Assembly (NCBI RefSeq): GCF_001618425.1
Contig: NZ_BDCU01000030.1
Span: 1-64,000 of the forward strand
Length of the DNA: 64,000 nt
Origin: Nocardia fusca NBRC 14340
GTDB lineage: Bacteria; Actinomycetota; Actinomycetes; Mycobacteriales; Mycobacteriaceae
Reading direction: 5' to 3'
Part shown: positions 1 to 8,177 of the stretch, in pieces
Layout: each line of letters starts with the position of its first letter
Position numbering within the stretch: position 1 is the first letter of the stretch
Made by a program: the position numbers and the translations under genes
The notes under the pieces: model-generated
Seen by the model: only the letters and a program-made list of their open reading frames with translations
What the model was told of the DNA's origin: nothing
The model's database searches: none

Positions 1-39
1 AGGGACACACTCCGATGCTCGTGCGGGCCTGGCTCTGCG

Positions 40-1425
40 ATGACGCAGACCGTGTCATTGCCGTCACGTACTGTGCTGGACGATCGCGGATCCACGTTGA
101 GGAGCAGGTTGGTGGAGGTCGTTACCCGGGTTGAGGCACTGGTGAAGGAACTCCGCGCACCCAGTATCGTTCTGTGGCTTAGTGTTTCGAGTAGTCGGCC
201 TGAACATGGCGCGCTCGGAAAGGCTGGCCCTACGCCCGAGAGCTGTGCCAGGGGTGGACGCCATGAAACCTGCTGGGAGCGCACAGGAAGAGATACGGAT
301 CTCGTGGATTTGGATCGTTGGACCGCGATTGTCGGTGACGAGGTCGCAGGCCACACCCGCACGGTCTCGCTGCATGATCAAGTCCTGCATGTCGTCGCCA
401 ACTCCCTGACCGGGGCTGTCCAGCTGCGGGCCTTGCACCCCACCCTGCTGGAGAAGATCATCACCGAGGTAGGCGAGGACGTCGTGAACGCCATCGAGGT
501 CTCCGGTCCGGAGGCCGGTGCCGCTGACACCGGTTCCGACAGCGATGCCGACGCACCGAGCCTGCTCGCTCTGGTCGAATACCTACAACCAGCGATGGAC
601 GAGGTCGATGCCTCCGCTTCGTCCGGAAAACCGCCGTGGCTACCGACAGGTTTCACCGACCTCGACGAGCACTGCGGATGTCTGGGCCCGGGATCGCTCA
701 CCGTGATCGGCGGATTTCCCGGAGCCGGTTCCAGCACTCTCGCACTCGGTTTCGCTCGAAATGCGAGCATCAGGCACGGTTTCGGCGCCGCGTACCTGAC
801 GTTGGATTCCCACCCCAGCGACGTGGTTCTGCGCCTGTTGTCCGCCGAGGCGAAAGTCGAACTCAACAGTTTGCGATCCGGACAGATGATCGACGACGAC
901 TGGACGCGATTCGCGCGGCGAATGTCGGAAATCGCTGACGCGCCCTTGGTCCTCGGCCGGCCGAAAGACCGTGACATCACCGCGTTGGCCGAACACATCA
1001 GCGAGCTGGCATCGACGGGAACGCTGCTGGTCGTCATCGACCCATTGCACATGGCCGTCGCACGGCGGGACCTGCCGTATGAGAACCGTGAACGCGAAGT
1101 GTCCGAGATCGTCCGACGCTTGAAATCGCTGGCTCTCGATCTCGACATCGCGATCGTGGTCACCTCCCACCTGACCAACAACCCCGGCCCCCGCCAGGCG
1201 GTGCCGCGCCCGCCGACCTTGGCCGACCTGCGCGACTCCGGTGTCATCGCCCACGTCGCCGACACAGTGATCCTCCTCGATCGACCCGACATGTACGAAC
1301 ACGACAGCGACCGAGGCGGTGAGGTGGACCTGACCGTCGCCAAGAGCAGATACGGGCCCGCCTTCACCACCACCGTCGCGCACCAACTGCACCTTGCCCG
1401 GCTGGTCGATATGGTCAAAACATGA
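40..1425 (+). CDS. DciA-like/DnaB C-terminal-domain fusion protein
   Basis: A 461-residue protein. Residues about 205-455 align by eye with the RecA-type motor domain of the replicative helicase DnaB: LLSAEAK, DDDWTRFARRMSEI, LRDSGVIAHVADTVILL and TVAHQLHL are near-identical to the mycobacterial family pattern. Residues about 88-155 (RWTAIVGDEVAGHT, then VQLRALHP) resemble DciA/DUF721, the bacterial loader of DnaB. The usual DnaB N-terminal primase-binding domain is absent. The Walker A stretch (225-233, GFPGAGSST) has Ser231 where the nucleotide-binding Lys belongs, and the usual Glu of SLEMS is Asp (TLDSHPS). The Lys/Arg pair of the inter-subunit finger (AKSRYGP) is kept. It probably binds nucleotide weakly and may regulate or substitute for helicase loading; this is inference. 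Its stop overlaps the next start (ATGA). Confidence 0.8.
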   Translation: MTQTVSLPSRTVLDDRGSTLRSRLVEVVTRVEALVKELRAPSIVLWLSVSSSRPEHGALGKAGPTPESCARGGRHETCWERTGRDTDLVDLDRWTAIVGDEVAGHTRTVSLHDQVLHVVANSLTGAVQLRALHPTLLEKIITEVGEDVVNAIEVSGPEAGAADTGSDSDADAPSLLALVEYLQPAMDEVDASASSGKPPWLPTGFTDLDEHCGCLGPGSLTVIGGFPGAGSSTLALGFARNASIRHGFGAAYLTLDSHPSDVVLRLLSAEAKVELNSLRSGQMIDDDWTRFARRMSEIADAPLVLGRPKDRDITALAEHISELASTGTLLVVIDPLHMAVARRDLPYENREREVSEIVRRLKSLALDLDIAIVVTSHLTNNPGPRQAVPRPPTLADLRDSGVIAHVADTVILLDRPDMYEHDSDRGGEVDLTVAKSRYGPAFTTTVAHQLHLARLVDMVKT

Positions 1426-1725
1426 CCGCAGGATGCGGCTGGAAGGTCTGCACCGCGCTTCACCCTGATCAACCACACCGGACCTTACGTCCGCGCACCG
1501 CACACCGTAGAGAACGCGACGGTGTGCGCACACGACCTCGAAGCCATCCTGCCCACCTTGGCCAAGGCTCCCGGCGCCGGTCGCCGTCTCCTGGAGGCGT
1601 TGACCTTCCGTGGTCCTACACCGCCAGCGCTGGAGCGTGCGGTGGACGGGATCGGACGCGAGGACAACCCGGTCACCACCGACCTGTGGGACCGATGGAA
1701 GGCACTCCTGCCCCGGCCCTCGTAG
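1422..1725 (+). pseudogene. small hypothetical protein, apparent frameshift
   Basis: The ATG at 1422 overlaps the upstream stop as ATGA, the usual sign of a coupled downstream gene. The frame it opens soon loses protein-like character. A different frame, open from 1426 to the stop at 1723-1725, reads as a convincing protein (APRFTLINHTGPYVRAPHT, then LWDRWKALLPRPS). Dropping one base near 1433-1436 would join the ATG to this frame and give a protein of about 100 residues. Without the join the only start in that frame is a GTG at 1522, giving 67 residues. Product unknown. It is either a real frameshift mutation or a sequencing error. Confidence 0.5.
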
Positions 1726-1809
1726 TGTCCCGACGTCACCGGAGGCGCGGAACAATCATGCCGACCTACAGCGTGCTGGCTGCGCACCCCGACAGGTCAG
1801 GCCGAGGGT

Positions 1810-2508
1810 TCACCCCCCGAGTAGCATCCACGACAGGTCCGGGTCGTGCACGATCTTCTGCCATTCCGCGCTTCGGCACGGCACGAGCCCGAGTACATCG
1901 AATCCGGGCAGGCCGTGGGACAGATATCGCTGCTGGGTCTCCTGGCAGACGAAGAAATTCCCCTGGATCTCCCCGCAGTCCCCGCACACGACTGCCAACG
2001 TCTCGGCGTCGCGGGTCTGGCTGTGTCTCCATTGAATGGTGGAGGCGATATCGCGGCGCCCGATCCGCTTCAACAAGGCCTCGGCGATGCCCATCCCGTA
2101 TCCGGCATCGTCGTGGGCCAGGATGATCCGGTGCGCGGCCCGGCCCGGCCGGTGCGGATACATCCCCGCGATACACGCCACCTGGGTGCCGCATTGCCAG
2201 CAGTCGCGCGCGAAGCCCAGCAGCTGGATCGTCACCCAGCGGCCGGCCCCGGCAGTCTCCTGCCCGATTACAGCGTGGGGGTTGTCCCGTAGGGTCACAC
2301 AAGTTACGCAGAGCACGAGCGGTCCGACGGTGCGGTCCTCGCACACGATCCCGTGGTCGGGGCGCACCAGTACCGAGCAGTGCCCGCATTCGGTCGCGTA
2401 TCGGTTCCGGGCGGCGAACTGCCCCATCACCACGTCGGGGCCGGTCATTGCTGCTGCCCTGCTTCCGGTGACCGCGCTCTCGTACTGCGTTCTCGGCAGT
2501 CGAGCCAC
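1810..2508 (-). CDS. Cys-rich zinc-ribbon-like hypothetical protein
   Basis: A 232-residue protein with four CxxC knuckles (Cys41/44, 67/70, 103/106, 175/178), enough to bind two zinc ions. I do not recognise a named family. A later start at Met21 or Met28 would keep all knuckles and is possible. The reading frame has strong third-position GC bias, and the competing frames do not. It runs opposite to its left neighbour and stands alone. Function unknown; nucleic-acid or protein binding is only a guess from the zinc knuckles. Confidence 0.6.
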   Translation of the reverse strand: MARLPRTQYESAVTGSRAAAMTGPDVVMGQFAARNRYATECGHCSVLVRPDHGIVCEDRTVGPLVLCVTCVTLRDNPHAVIGQETAGAGRWVTIQLLGFARDCWQCGTQVACIAGMYPHRPGRAAHRIILAHDDAGYGMGIAEALLKRIGRRDIASTIQWRHSQTRDAETLAVVCGDCGEIQGNFFVCQETQQRYLSHGLPGFDVLGLVPCRSAEWQKIVHDPDLSWMLLGG

Positions 2509-2797
2509 CGCCCCACTCTGGATTCCGACACGAGACCCCCTGCGTGAACCGGCGAAATGCGTTGCTGCTCAACGATACCGAAAGACGCCGACGGATCGGT
2601 CCCGGTTCGCGATCACCGGGCACGTCGCAGTTCAAATGGGGTGTTGGCCCGGGGGAGGGAACCTCAACGGTATTCGTGCTCAGCAGGTGTCGTCTCCCGG
2701 CCCGGACGGGCGCCGATGCCCGACCCCCAGGATCCCGGACCTGTCGGCCGGCCCGGGCTTGCCGGACGAACTGCTCGCCGGGAGGGACAGTGAACTC
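2509..2797. other. intergenic stretch, nothing recognised
   Basis: About 290 bases between two minus-strand genes. Open frames here are low-complexity shadows without a recognisable domain. It presumably holds the promoter of the 2508 gene; I see no convincing terminator. Confidence 0.4.
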
Positions 2798-3082
2798 CTA
2801 CGGCAGGTTATGGCGCTGCCGCGTCCAGCGCGGCATGCGCGTGGTGAGTCCCGGCGCCGGCGTAAGCGGCAAGCCGGCGATGGCTGCACGGATACGACGC
2901 GCCATTTCGTCGGGGTCGTGGATGTCGACAACGGTGAACGTGAGTATCGACCCGACGTCGATCTTGGCGGCTCGGCACGCGGCAGCGGCCTTCTGAAGCG
3001 CCTGCATCCGCTCGGCGCTGCGGTGGGTCTCGTAGGCCAATACTTCGGCCTGCAACGCCATCACCAGCTGATCGTTACTCAT
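2798..3082 (-). CDS. small hypothetical protein
   Basis: A 94-residue protein starting MSNDQLVMALQAEVLAYE. A longer frame extends upstream to 3301, but its first 73 residues are Arg/Pro-rich and look non-coding, so the ATG at 3082 is preferred. The first half is predicted helical and amphipathic; the middle (VGSILTFTVVDI) looks like a beta segment. Arg/Ala-rich helices follow (DEMARRIRAAIAGLPLT). No family recognised. It lies upstream of the Cys-rich gene on the same strand, with a gap of about 290 bases. Confidence 0.5.
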   Translation of the reverse strand: MSNDQLVMALQAEVLAYETHRSAERMQALQKAAAACRAAKIDVGSILTFTVVDIHDPDEMARRIRAAIAGLPLTPAPGLTTRMPRWTRQRHNLP

Positions 3083-3359
3083 CGTGTCCGCTCCGATCCT
3101 CCGTCGTGCCCACGGCCCTATCGGCGGCGGCAGTCCGGTGTCATGGGGGTCCGGAATACCCGGTGCCGACGTGGGCACGCAGGCCCGCAGTACGTCTCGG
3201 CTGCGCCCGGGCGGTTCTCGGGCGGGACCTGCTGGCCAGCAGGTCGCAGCCCACCATGCCTGCCGGCCCGAGGATGCACGCCTCCAGCCAGTGTCCTCCA
3301 ACGAATCCCCGGCGTCTCCCGCCAGTCAGCCTGCGTACTCGAGCCGACATCACCACAAA

Positions 3360-4799
3360 TCAGCTGCTTCTGCTGCTGGTGGTCGCCTCGAGGGAGCGCA
3401 CGCGGTCGCCGAGTTCGCGGACCGCGGGCCGGCGGCGGTAGGGGGTGAGATCGCCGAGCAGGGTGGTGAGATGCCCTGTGACCCGGGTGGAGGTGACCTG
3501 GTCGGTGAGCAGGTCGACCGCGTGCCCGGCGAGGTGCAGGGCTTGATCGAGGTCGGGTTCGGGTTGGCGGGCGTAGGTGGTGGCGAGGAGGGTGTAGCGT
3601 AGTGCGCCTTCCCGGGAGCCGTTCTGGTCGCCGCTGTGCAGGGCGGCCCGGAGGTGGCGGCGGGCGTCGGCGTGTTCGCCGAGGCGCAGGTAGCAGTATC
3701 CGGCCTGGCCGTGGGCGTGTGTGAGGTCCAGCCAATAGCTCCAGTCCGGCGCCGCGCTGGTCGGGCTGTCGAGGTGGGTGAAGGCGGCGTCGATCGCGCG
3801 GCGGGTATCGGTCGTCGAGCCCGTCACGGCGTGTGCTTCGGCGGCGCGTAGGTGCAGGATCGCCGAAACCCGGGGACTGGCACCGGGATACCCTGCTATC
3901 GCGGTGTCGGCCAGCAGCGTGGCTTCGCGCGCCTGCCCGAGGTCTTTGGCCTGGCAGGACATGAAACCCAGGACGTTCGCGGCGAGGGCTCGGTCTCCGG
4001 CGGCGTGGGCGGTCCGCAGGGCGGCGACCCAGTAGCGTTGGGCGTGGGCATGTTGGCTGGTGTCGAAACAGAGCCAGCCGGCGAGCCGGAGCAGTTCGGC
4101 GGCCGAGGCGTGTAGGCGGCGGCCGGTGCTGTCGTCGTAGCTGCCGTCACGGAGCAAGCGCAGGACGTGGCTGAGGTGGGCGCGCACCATGGTCAGGAGG
4201 GTGCCGCCACCGAGCTGGTCGTCCATGCGCCGCAGGCTGGCGGTCATGCTGTCGATTTCGTCGACGGTGGTCGGCCGGATCCGGGTGCCGGAGGTGTGGG
4301 CGAGGCTGCCGACTTTGGCGGCGAGCAGCCATTGGTGAGCGGGGGCGGTGATCGCGGTACCCGCCAGGGTGAGGAAACGCCGTCGCTGCATGGAATCAGC
4401 CTCGGTGACCGCCGCGATGGCGCGCAAGGCCCCTGCTGCCGTCCACGGTCCTTCCAGCTCCGAATCGGCGGGAAGCAGCGCCTCGGTCGAGGTCTTGGCC
4501 CATCCGAGGTCGGCGGGTGTGAGCGGGCGGTTGAGTTCGGCACTGAACAACGCCGCGGCCAGGACCGGCCAGGGGGCGCGGGGGCGGGAGCCGGCGAGCC
4601 ATCTGTACGGGGTTTTGGCGTGGACATGGTCGCTGAGCCCCTGCGATGCGGCGTGCTCGCTCAGCCGGTGGGCAAAAGTTTCCGGCCGCCATCCCAGCTC
4701 GGTCAACACTGTTGCCAGCTGCGCGTTCACCCACCTCGCCCCTGAACCGATTGTCGGTGCCGATCCGGCGAGGATAACCGGCCGCGGTGCGCTTTGCAC
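3360..4799 (-). CDS. TPR-containing transcriptional regulator (NsdA-like)
   Basis: A 479-residue protein of the actinobacterial regulator type. It has an N-terminal helix-turn-helix-like region (LATVLTELGW to TPYRWLAGSRPR, about residues 27-75). Then comes an RRRFL plus small-residue segment (MQRRRFLTLAGTAI, about 135-150) that resembles a twin-arginine signal but is typical of this family. A long helical region with tetratricopeptide-like repeats extends to the C-terminus (WVAALRTAHAAGDRALAANV, YCYLRLGEHADARRHLRAAL). The annotated start is a GTG at 4799; a GTG at 4730 (VNAQLATVL) also fits the family length. An array of 9-bp repeats lies just upstream (4807-4885), between this gene and the divergent sugar operon. 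It is a candidate regulator of that operon. Confidence 0.7.
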   Translation of the reverse strand: MQSAPRPVILAGSAPTIGSGARWVNAQLATVLTELGWRPETFAHRLSEHAASQGLSDHVHAKTPYRWLAGSRPRAPWPVLAAALFSAELNRPLTPADLGWAKTSTEALLPADSELEGPWTAAGALRAIAAVTEADSMQRRRFLTLAGTAITAPAHQWLLAAKVGSLAHTSGTRIRPTTVDEIDSMTASLRRMDDQLGGGTLLTMVRAHLSHVLRLLRDGSYDDSTGRRLHASAAELLRLAGWLCFDTSQHAHAQRYWVAALRTAHAAGDRALAANVLGFMSCQAKDLGQAREATLLADTAIAGYPGASPRVSAILHLRAAEAHAVTGSTTDTRRAIDAAFTHLDSPTSAAPDWSYWLDLTHAHGQAGYCYLRLGEHADARRHLRAALHSGDQNGSREGALRYTLLATTYARQPEPDLDQALHLAGHAVDLLTDQVTSTRVTGHLTTLLGDLTPYRRRPAVRELGDRVRSLEATTSSRSS

Positions 4800-4806
4800 C
4801 GGATTT

Positions 4807-4885
4807 CACCAAACGCACCAAGTGCACTAAGCGCACCGGAAGCGCACTAACCGCACCAAATGCACCAAACGCACCGAGCGCACCA
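4807..4885. repeat. tandem 9-bp repeat array, iteron-like
   Basis: Eight head-to-tail units beginning CAC (plus strand: caccaaacg, caccaagtg, cactaagcg, an 11-bp caccggaagcg, cactaaccg, caccaaatg, caccaaacg, caccgagcg) plus a partial ninth. Seven units are exactly 9 bp. The array sits in the divergent region between the TPR regulator and the sugar operon. It could be a multi-site operator, a decayed minisatellite or part of a leader. The 11-bp unit breaks the spacing once. Confidence 0.75.
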
Positions 4886-4989
4886 CTACCGCCGCCCACC
4901 ACCTGTGCGGTGTTCTGATGGGAACCCGGCGGCCGTCGAACTGGTTGCCGGACAGTCGATCCGATCGTCTCGAACATGTGGAGGGCGCT

Positions 4990-5199
4990 ATGGGATTCCG
5001 GTTGCCGATGCAGATCCTCGTCGAACTGCATCCGAACCTCACTCGTGGAACAGGAGTGCCCGTGGGTGAATCAGCCGCGATGACTCGGCCTTCCGGCTTT
5101 GCCCATATCGCGCCGTACCGCACCTGGGTCGAACCGGTCGCGCAGGTAGCCAGATTCGGTCCGAGGTATCCGCTGCCGGGCTACCGGAGTCGGGGGTGA
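4990..5199 (+). CDS. small 69-residue peptide gene at head of sugar operon
   Basis: ATG at 4990 is preceded by GGAGGG at good distance, and the stop (5197-5199) overlaps the GTG of the PIG-L gene as GTGA, so the two are translationally coupled. The product starts MGFRLPMQILVELHPN and ends PGYRSRG. Its second half is rich in Pro, Tyr, Arg and Gly. No domain recognised and no Cys. Codon bias is weaker than in typical housekeeping genes here but similar to the next gene. It could be a leader peptide, a small accessory protein or a precursor peptide; none is proven. Confidence 0.5.
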   Translation: MGFRLPMQILVELHPNLTRGTGVPVGESAAMTRPSGFAHIAPYRTWVEPVAQVARFGPRYPLPGYRSRG

Positions 5200-5930
5200 G
5201 CAGCGTGCAGATCGACTGGAGACAACAGCGGGTGCTGGTGATCGCTGCCCATCCTGACGACGAAGTAATCGGCTGCGGTGGACTGCTCAGCCGAGTCAAA
5301 CGGGAGGGCGGGCAGGTGCACGTGCTTTATATGGCTGTCGATGACCTGATCGAATACTCACCTGCGGGCGGCTCGACCGCCGAGCAGCGGATGGCCGAGA
5401 TCGAGCGCGTGGCGGAGTTTCTTTCCCTGGACAGTTGGCACGCGGCCTGCATCGGTGAGCGGCGCACCCCGCGTCTGGATGCGCTGCCTCGTTGCGAGCT
5501 CGTCGATTTGCTTGAGGGCCGCCCCGAACATGGGGCGGCGTTGCCGGTGCTGCGGCCGACAGTGGTGGTGGCGCCCGAGGTCACAAGCTACAACCAGGAC
5601 CATCGAGCGGTCGGACAGGCGGTGTTGACCGCGCTGCGTCCCGGCCCGGATCGGTGGCGGCATCAGCCGCGGCTGGTACTGGCCTATGAGCAGGTTGCGG
5701 ACTTTTGGAGTGGAGCGTCGACGGCGCCGCATCCTCGGAACTTCTTCGTCGAATTGTCTGCCTCCGACGTGGATCGCAAGATCGCGGCGCTGCGGCTGCA
5801 CGAAAGCCAATGGCGGGACCACCCGCACACGCGGTCGGAGGCAGCGTTGCGGGGTCTGGCGGCGGTTCGTGGCGCACAGAGCGGGACGCGGTATGCCGAG
5901 GCGTTCCATTGCTTGCGGTGGCGGGCATGA
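5196..5930 (+). CDS. PIG-L/LmbE family deacetylase
   Basis: A 244-residue zinc-dependent N-deacetylase of the GlcNAc-PI de-N-acetylase/LmbE/MshB family. AHPDDE at residues 18-23 supplies the His, Asp and catalytic Asp, and NQDHR later supplies the third zinc ligand. Family members remove acetyl groups from N-acetylglucosamine-type sugars or cleave mycothiol conjugates. The GTG start overlaps the stop of the small peptide gene, and its own stop overlaps the next ATG (ATGA at 5927), so it is embedded in the operon. Given the neighbouring NDP-sugar enzymes, an N-acetyl sugar or glycoside substrate is likely (inference). Confidence 0.85.
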   Translation: MSSVQIDWRQQRVLVIAAHPDDEVIGCGGLLSRVKREGGQVHVLYMAVDDLIEYSPAGGSTAEQRMAEIERVAEFLSLDSWHAACIGERRTPRLDALPRCELVDLLEGRPEHGAALPVLRPTVVVAPEVTSYNQDHRAVGQAVLTALRPGPDRWRHQPRLVLAYEQVADFWSGASTAPHPRNFFVELSASDVDRKIAALRLHESQWRDHPHTRSEAALRGLAAVRGAQSGTRYAEAFHCLRWRA

Positions 5931-7192
5931 AGGCGCCGACCGTTTCGATGCGGGTCGCGGTGATCGGCTGCGGTTTCATCGGTCTGCCCGCCGCTGTGCT
6001 GGCTGTCGGTGCCGGCCACACCGTGATCGCGTTCGACACCGACCCCGACCGCATCGAACAGCTCCACCACGGCCACTCCTACCTCCCCGATGTATCGGAC
6101 CACGATCTGGACCGAGCGTTGGCGACCGGGCGGCTGATCCCGACCGGCAACCCGGACGCGCTCGCCGGTTTCGATGTCGCGCTGATCGCCGTGCCTACAC
6201 CGACGACAGACGATCACCCGGACCTCAGCTATATCGAGGCCGCCAGCAAGACCGCCGCGACCCATCTCAGCCTGGGCGCGACCGTCATCCTGGAATCCAC
6301 CACCTATCCGGGCACCACCGAGCACATCGTGGTGCCGATCCTGGAGACCAGCGGTCTTCAGGCCGGGCGAGAGTTCCGGGTGGGGTACGCCCCCGAGCGG
6401 ATCAATCCCGGAACGTCGATCGCAGAGCTGCGATCGGTGCCCAAGATCGTTGCCGGAATAGACGACGAATCCCGTGCCGCGGTCGCCGGGTTCTGGTCAG
6501 GTCTTGTGGACGAGGTCGTGCTCGCTCCCGACATCGGCACCGCGGAGTTGGCCAAGCTCGTCGAAAACACCTTCCGTCTGACCAATATCTCGCTGGTCAA
6601 CGAGCTCACCCGCAACGCACACGCATTGGGTGTCGACATCTGGCAGGCGCTCGCGCTGGCGGCGACGAAACCATTCGGGTACATGCCGTTTCACCCCAGC
6701 GCCGGGGCGGGTGGGCATTGTCTGCCCTCCGATACCCGCTACCTGGTATGGCGGATCCGCGAAACCGCCGGCGCGGCAGCCCCGCTGATCGAGACCGCAG
6801 CCCGGATCAACGACGACATGCCCGCCTACGTCGCGAACCGGATAGTCGCCGGGATCCGGCGACGGCAGCCCTTCCTCGCAGGCGCACGAGCTGTCGTCGT
6901 AGGCGCCACCTACAAGGCCGATATCCCTGACCTTCGCGAATCGGCCGCACTCAAGGTCGTCGAAGCCCTGCGCGGACTCGGCATGCACGTGGTCGTCGTC
7001 GATCCCCTCGTCCACGCAGACCCAGATCTCGCCGTGGCATCGGAACTGACTGTCGAGCATGTCGCGGACGCGGCGGTGGTCGCGCTACTGGTCGCCCACC
7101 GCGACCTCGACTACGCACTCATCGCCGGCAGCAAGTACGTATTCGACGCCTGCGGCGTGCTCCCGGCGGCACCCAACATCGAACGCCTCTGA
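5927..7192 (+). CDS. UDP-glucose/GDP-mannose dehydrogenase family protein
   Basis: A 421-residue nucleotide-sugar dehydrogenase that oxidises the C6 hydroxyl to a carboxylate with two NAD+. The N-terminal Rossmann motif is VIGCGFIGLP. ESTTYPGTTE and YAPERINPG are family signatures, and AGAGGHCLPSD holds the catalytic Cys. The C-terminal NAD/UDP-binding domain begins near VVVGATYKADIPDLRES. The ATG at 5927 overlaps the PIG-L stop; Met8 is a possible alternative. A decarboxylase resembling UDP-xylose synthase follows directly, so UDP-glucose to UDP-glucuronate is the likely step. UDP-ManNAc oxidation is the main alternative. Confidence 0.88.
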   Translation: MKAPTVSMRVAVIGCGFIGLPAAVLAVGAGHTVIAFDTDPDRIEQLHHGHSYLPDVSDHDLDRALATGRLIPTGNPDALAGFDVALIAVPTPTTDDHPDLSYIEAASKTAATHLSLGATVILESTTYPGTTEHIVVPILETSGLQAGREFRVGYAPERINPGTSIAELRSVPKIVAGIDDESRAAVAGFWSGLVDEVVLAPDIGTAELAKLVENTFRLTNISLVNELTRNAHALGVDIWQALALAATKPFGYMPFHPSAGAGGHCLPSDTRYLVWRIRETAGAAAPLIETAARINDDMPAYVANRIVAGIRRRQPFLAGARAVVVGATYKADIPDLRESAALKVVEALRGLGMHVVVVDPLVHADPDLAVASELTVEHVADAAVVALLVAHRDLDYALIAGSKYVFDACGVLPAAPNIERL

Positions 7193-7229
7193 ATCTCCAC
7201 ACCCATCACTCGATTCGAAAGGACATGCT

Positions 7230-8177
7230 GTGTCCACAACCAACCATGTCGTCGTCACCGGCGGCGCAGGCTTCATCGGCTCTCACCTGTGCCGGGCACT
7301 GGTCGAGCGCGGCGATCGCGTCACCGCGATCGACAACCTCAGTACCGGACATCGGGAGAACCTGACCGATCTCCTGCCGCACCCACAGTTCGGCCTCATC
7401 GTCGGAGATGTCACCACCGTGTCGGTGTTCGCCGGACTTGCCGAGGTCACCCACGTGGTCCACCTCGCCTGCCCCGCCTCACCGAAAGCCAACTCCGCGA
7501 TGCCGCTGGAGACCATCCGTGCCGCGTCCCTGGGCACCCTGAACACGCTGGAACTCGCCCAACGCAACAGCGCTCGCGCGGTGATCGCCTCATCATCGGA
7601 GATCTACGGTGATCCCCAGATCCATCCGCAGCCCGAGGACTACCGCGGCAACTCCAATCCGGTCGGACCCTACAGTGCCTACACCGAAGGCAAACGCCTC
7701 ACCGAAGCCGCAGCAGCGGCGCATCACCGGATGGGCACCAACGTCGGCGTCGTGCGCCCCTTCAACGTCTACGGCCCGAACATGTGGCCCGAGGACGGCA
7801 GGGTGGTGTCCTCGTTCTGCGCGGATGCCCTTGCCGGCAAGACTTTGCAGCTCCACAACGGCGGAACCCAAACCCGGTCCCTGATCTACATCACCGATTT
7901 CGTGGACGGGATGGTCGCGATGCTCGACAGCGACGAGTTCGGGCCGATCAACCTCGGTTCCGACGACGAGATCACCATCGCCGACCTGGCCCGGCTCGTC
8001 ATCGATGTGGCCGGCACCGGAGCAGTCGAACTCACACCCGGCCGCGACGAGGTGGTCACGGTGCGCCGACCCGACACCAGCCGAGCCCGCAAACTCCTCG
8101 ACTGGGCCGCAACTACACCGCTGCGCGCCGGCGTTACCGACACCCTCGCGTGGATGCGGCAGGTGACACAGTCATGA
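7230..8177 (+). CDS. UDP-glucuronate decarboxylase-like (UDP-xylose synthase) SDR
   Basis: A 315-residue extended short-chain dehydrogenase. It has the NAD motif TGGAGFIGSH, the active-site YTEGK, and the stretch HLACPASPKAN, which matches the hallmark ACPASP of UDP-glucuronate decarboxylases. SSSEIYGDPQIHPQ and GRVVSSFCADALAGK are also close to that family. It would convert UDP-glucuronate to UDP-xylose via a 4-keto intermediate, fitting the dehydrogenase just upstream. The GTG start at 7230 is supported by AAGGA about 8 bases before it; the open frame upstream is a shadow. Its stop overlaps the next ATG. Confidence 0.8.
   Translation: MSTTNHVVVTGGAGFIGSHLCRALVERGDRVTAIDNLSTGHRENLTDLLPHPQFGLIVGDVTTVSVFAGLAEVTHVVHLACPASPKANSAMPLETIRAASLGTLNTLELAQRNSARAVIASSSEIYGDPQIHPQPEDYRGNSNPVGPYSAYTEGKRLTEAAAAAHHRMGTNVGVVRPFNVYGPNMWPEDGRVVSSFCADALAGKTLQLHNGGTQTRSLIYITDFVDGMVAMLDSDEFGPINLGSDDEITIADLARLVIDVAGTGAVELTPGRDEVVTVRRPDTSRARKLLDWAATTPLRAGVTDTLAWMRQVTQS

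Noticed and set aside
378..1755. Long minus-strand open frames opposite the DnaB-like gene
   Set aside because: They are antisense shadows of the strongly coding plus-strand gene and show no domain.
2036..3448. 470-residue plus-strand frame
   Set aside because: It is antisense to the Cys-rich protein and the 94-residue gene, and the composition is shadow-like.
4807..4885. Tandem repeats considered as a CRISPR array
   Set aside because: Units are 9 bp with no unique spacers and there are no cas genes.
7059..7229. Upstream extension of the decarboxylase frame
   Set aside because: It overlaps the dehydrogenase 3' end and is non-protein-like; GTG 7230 has a good ribosome-binding site.
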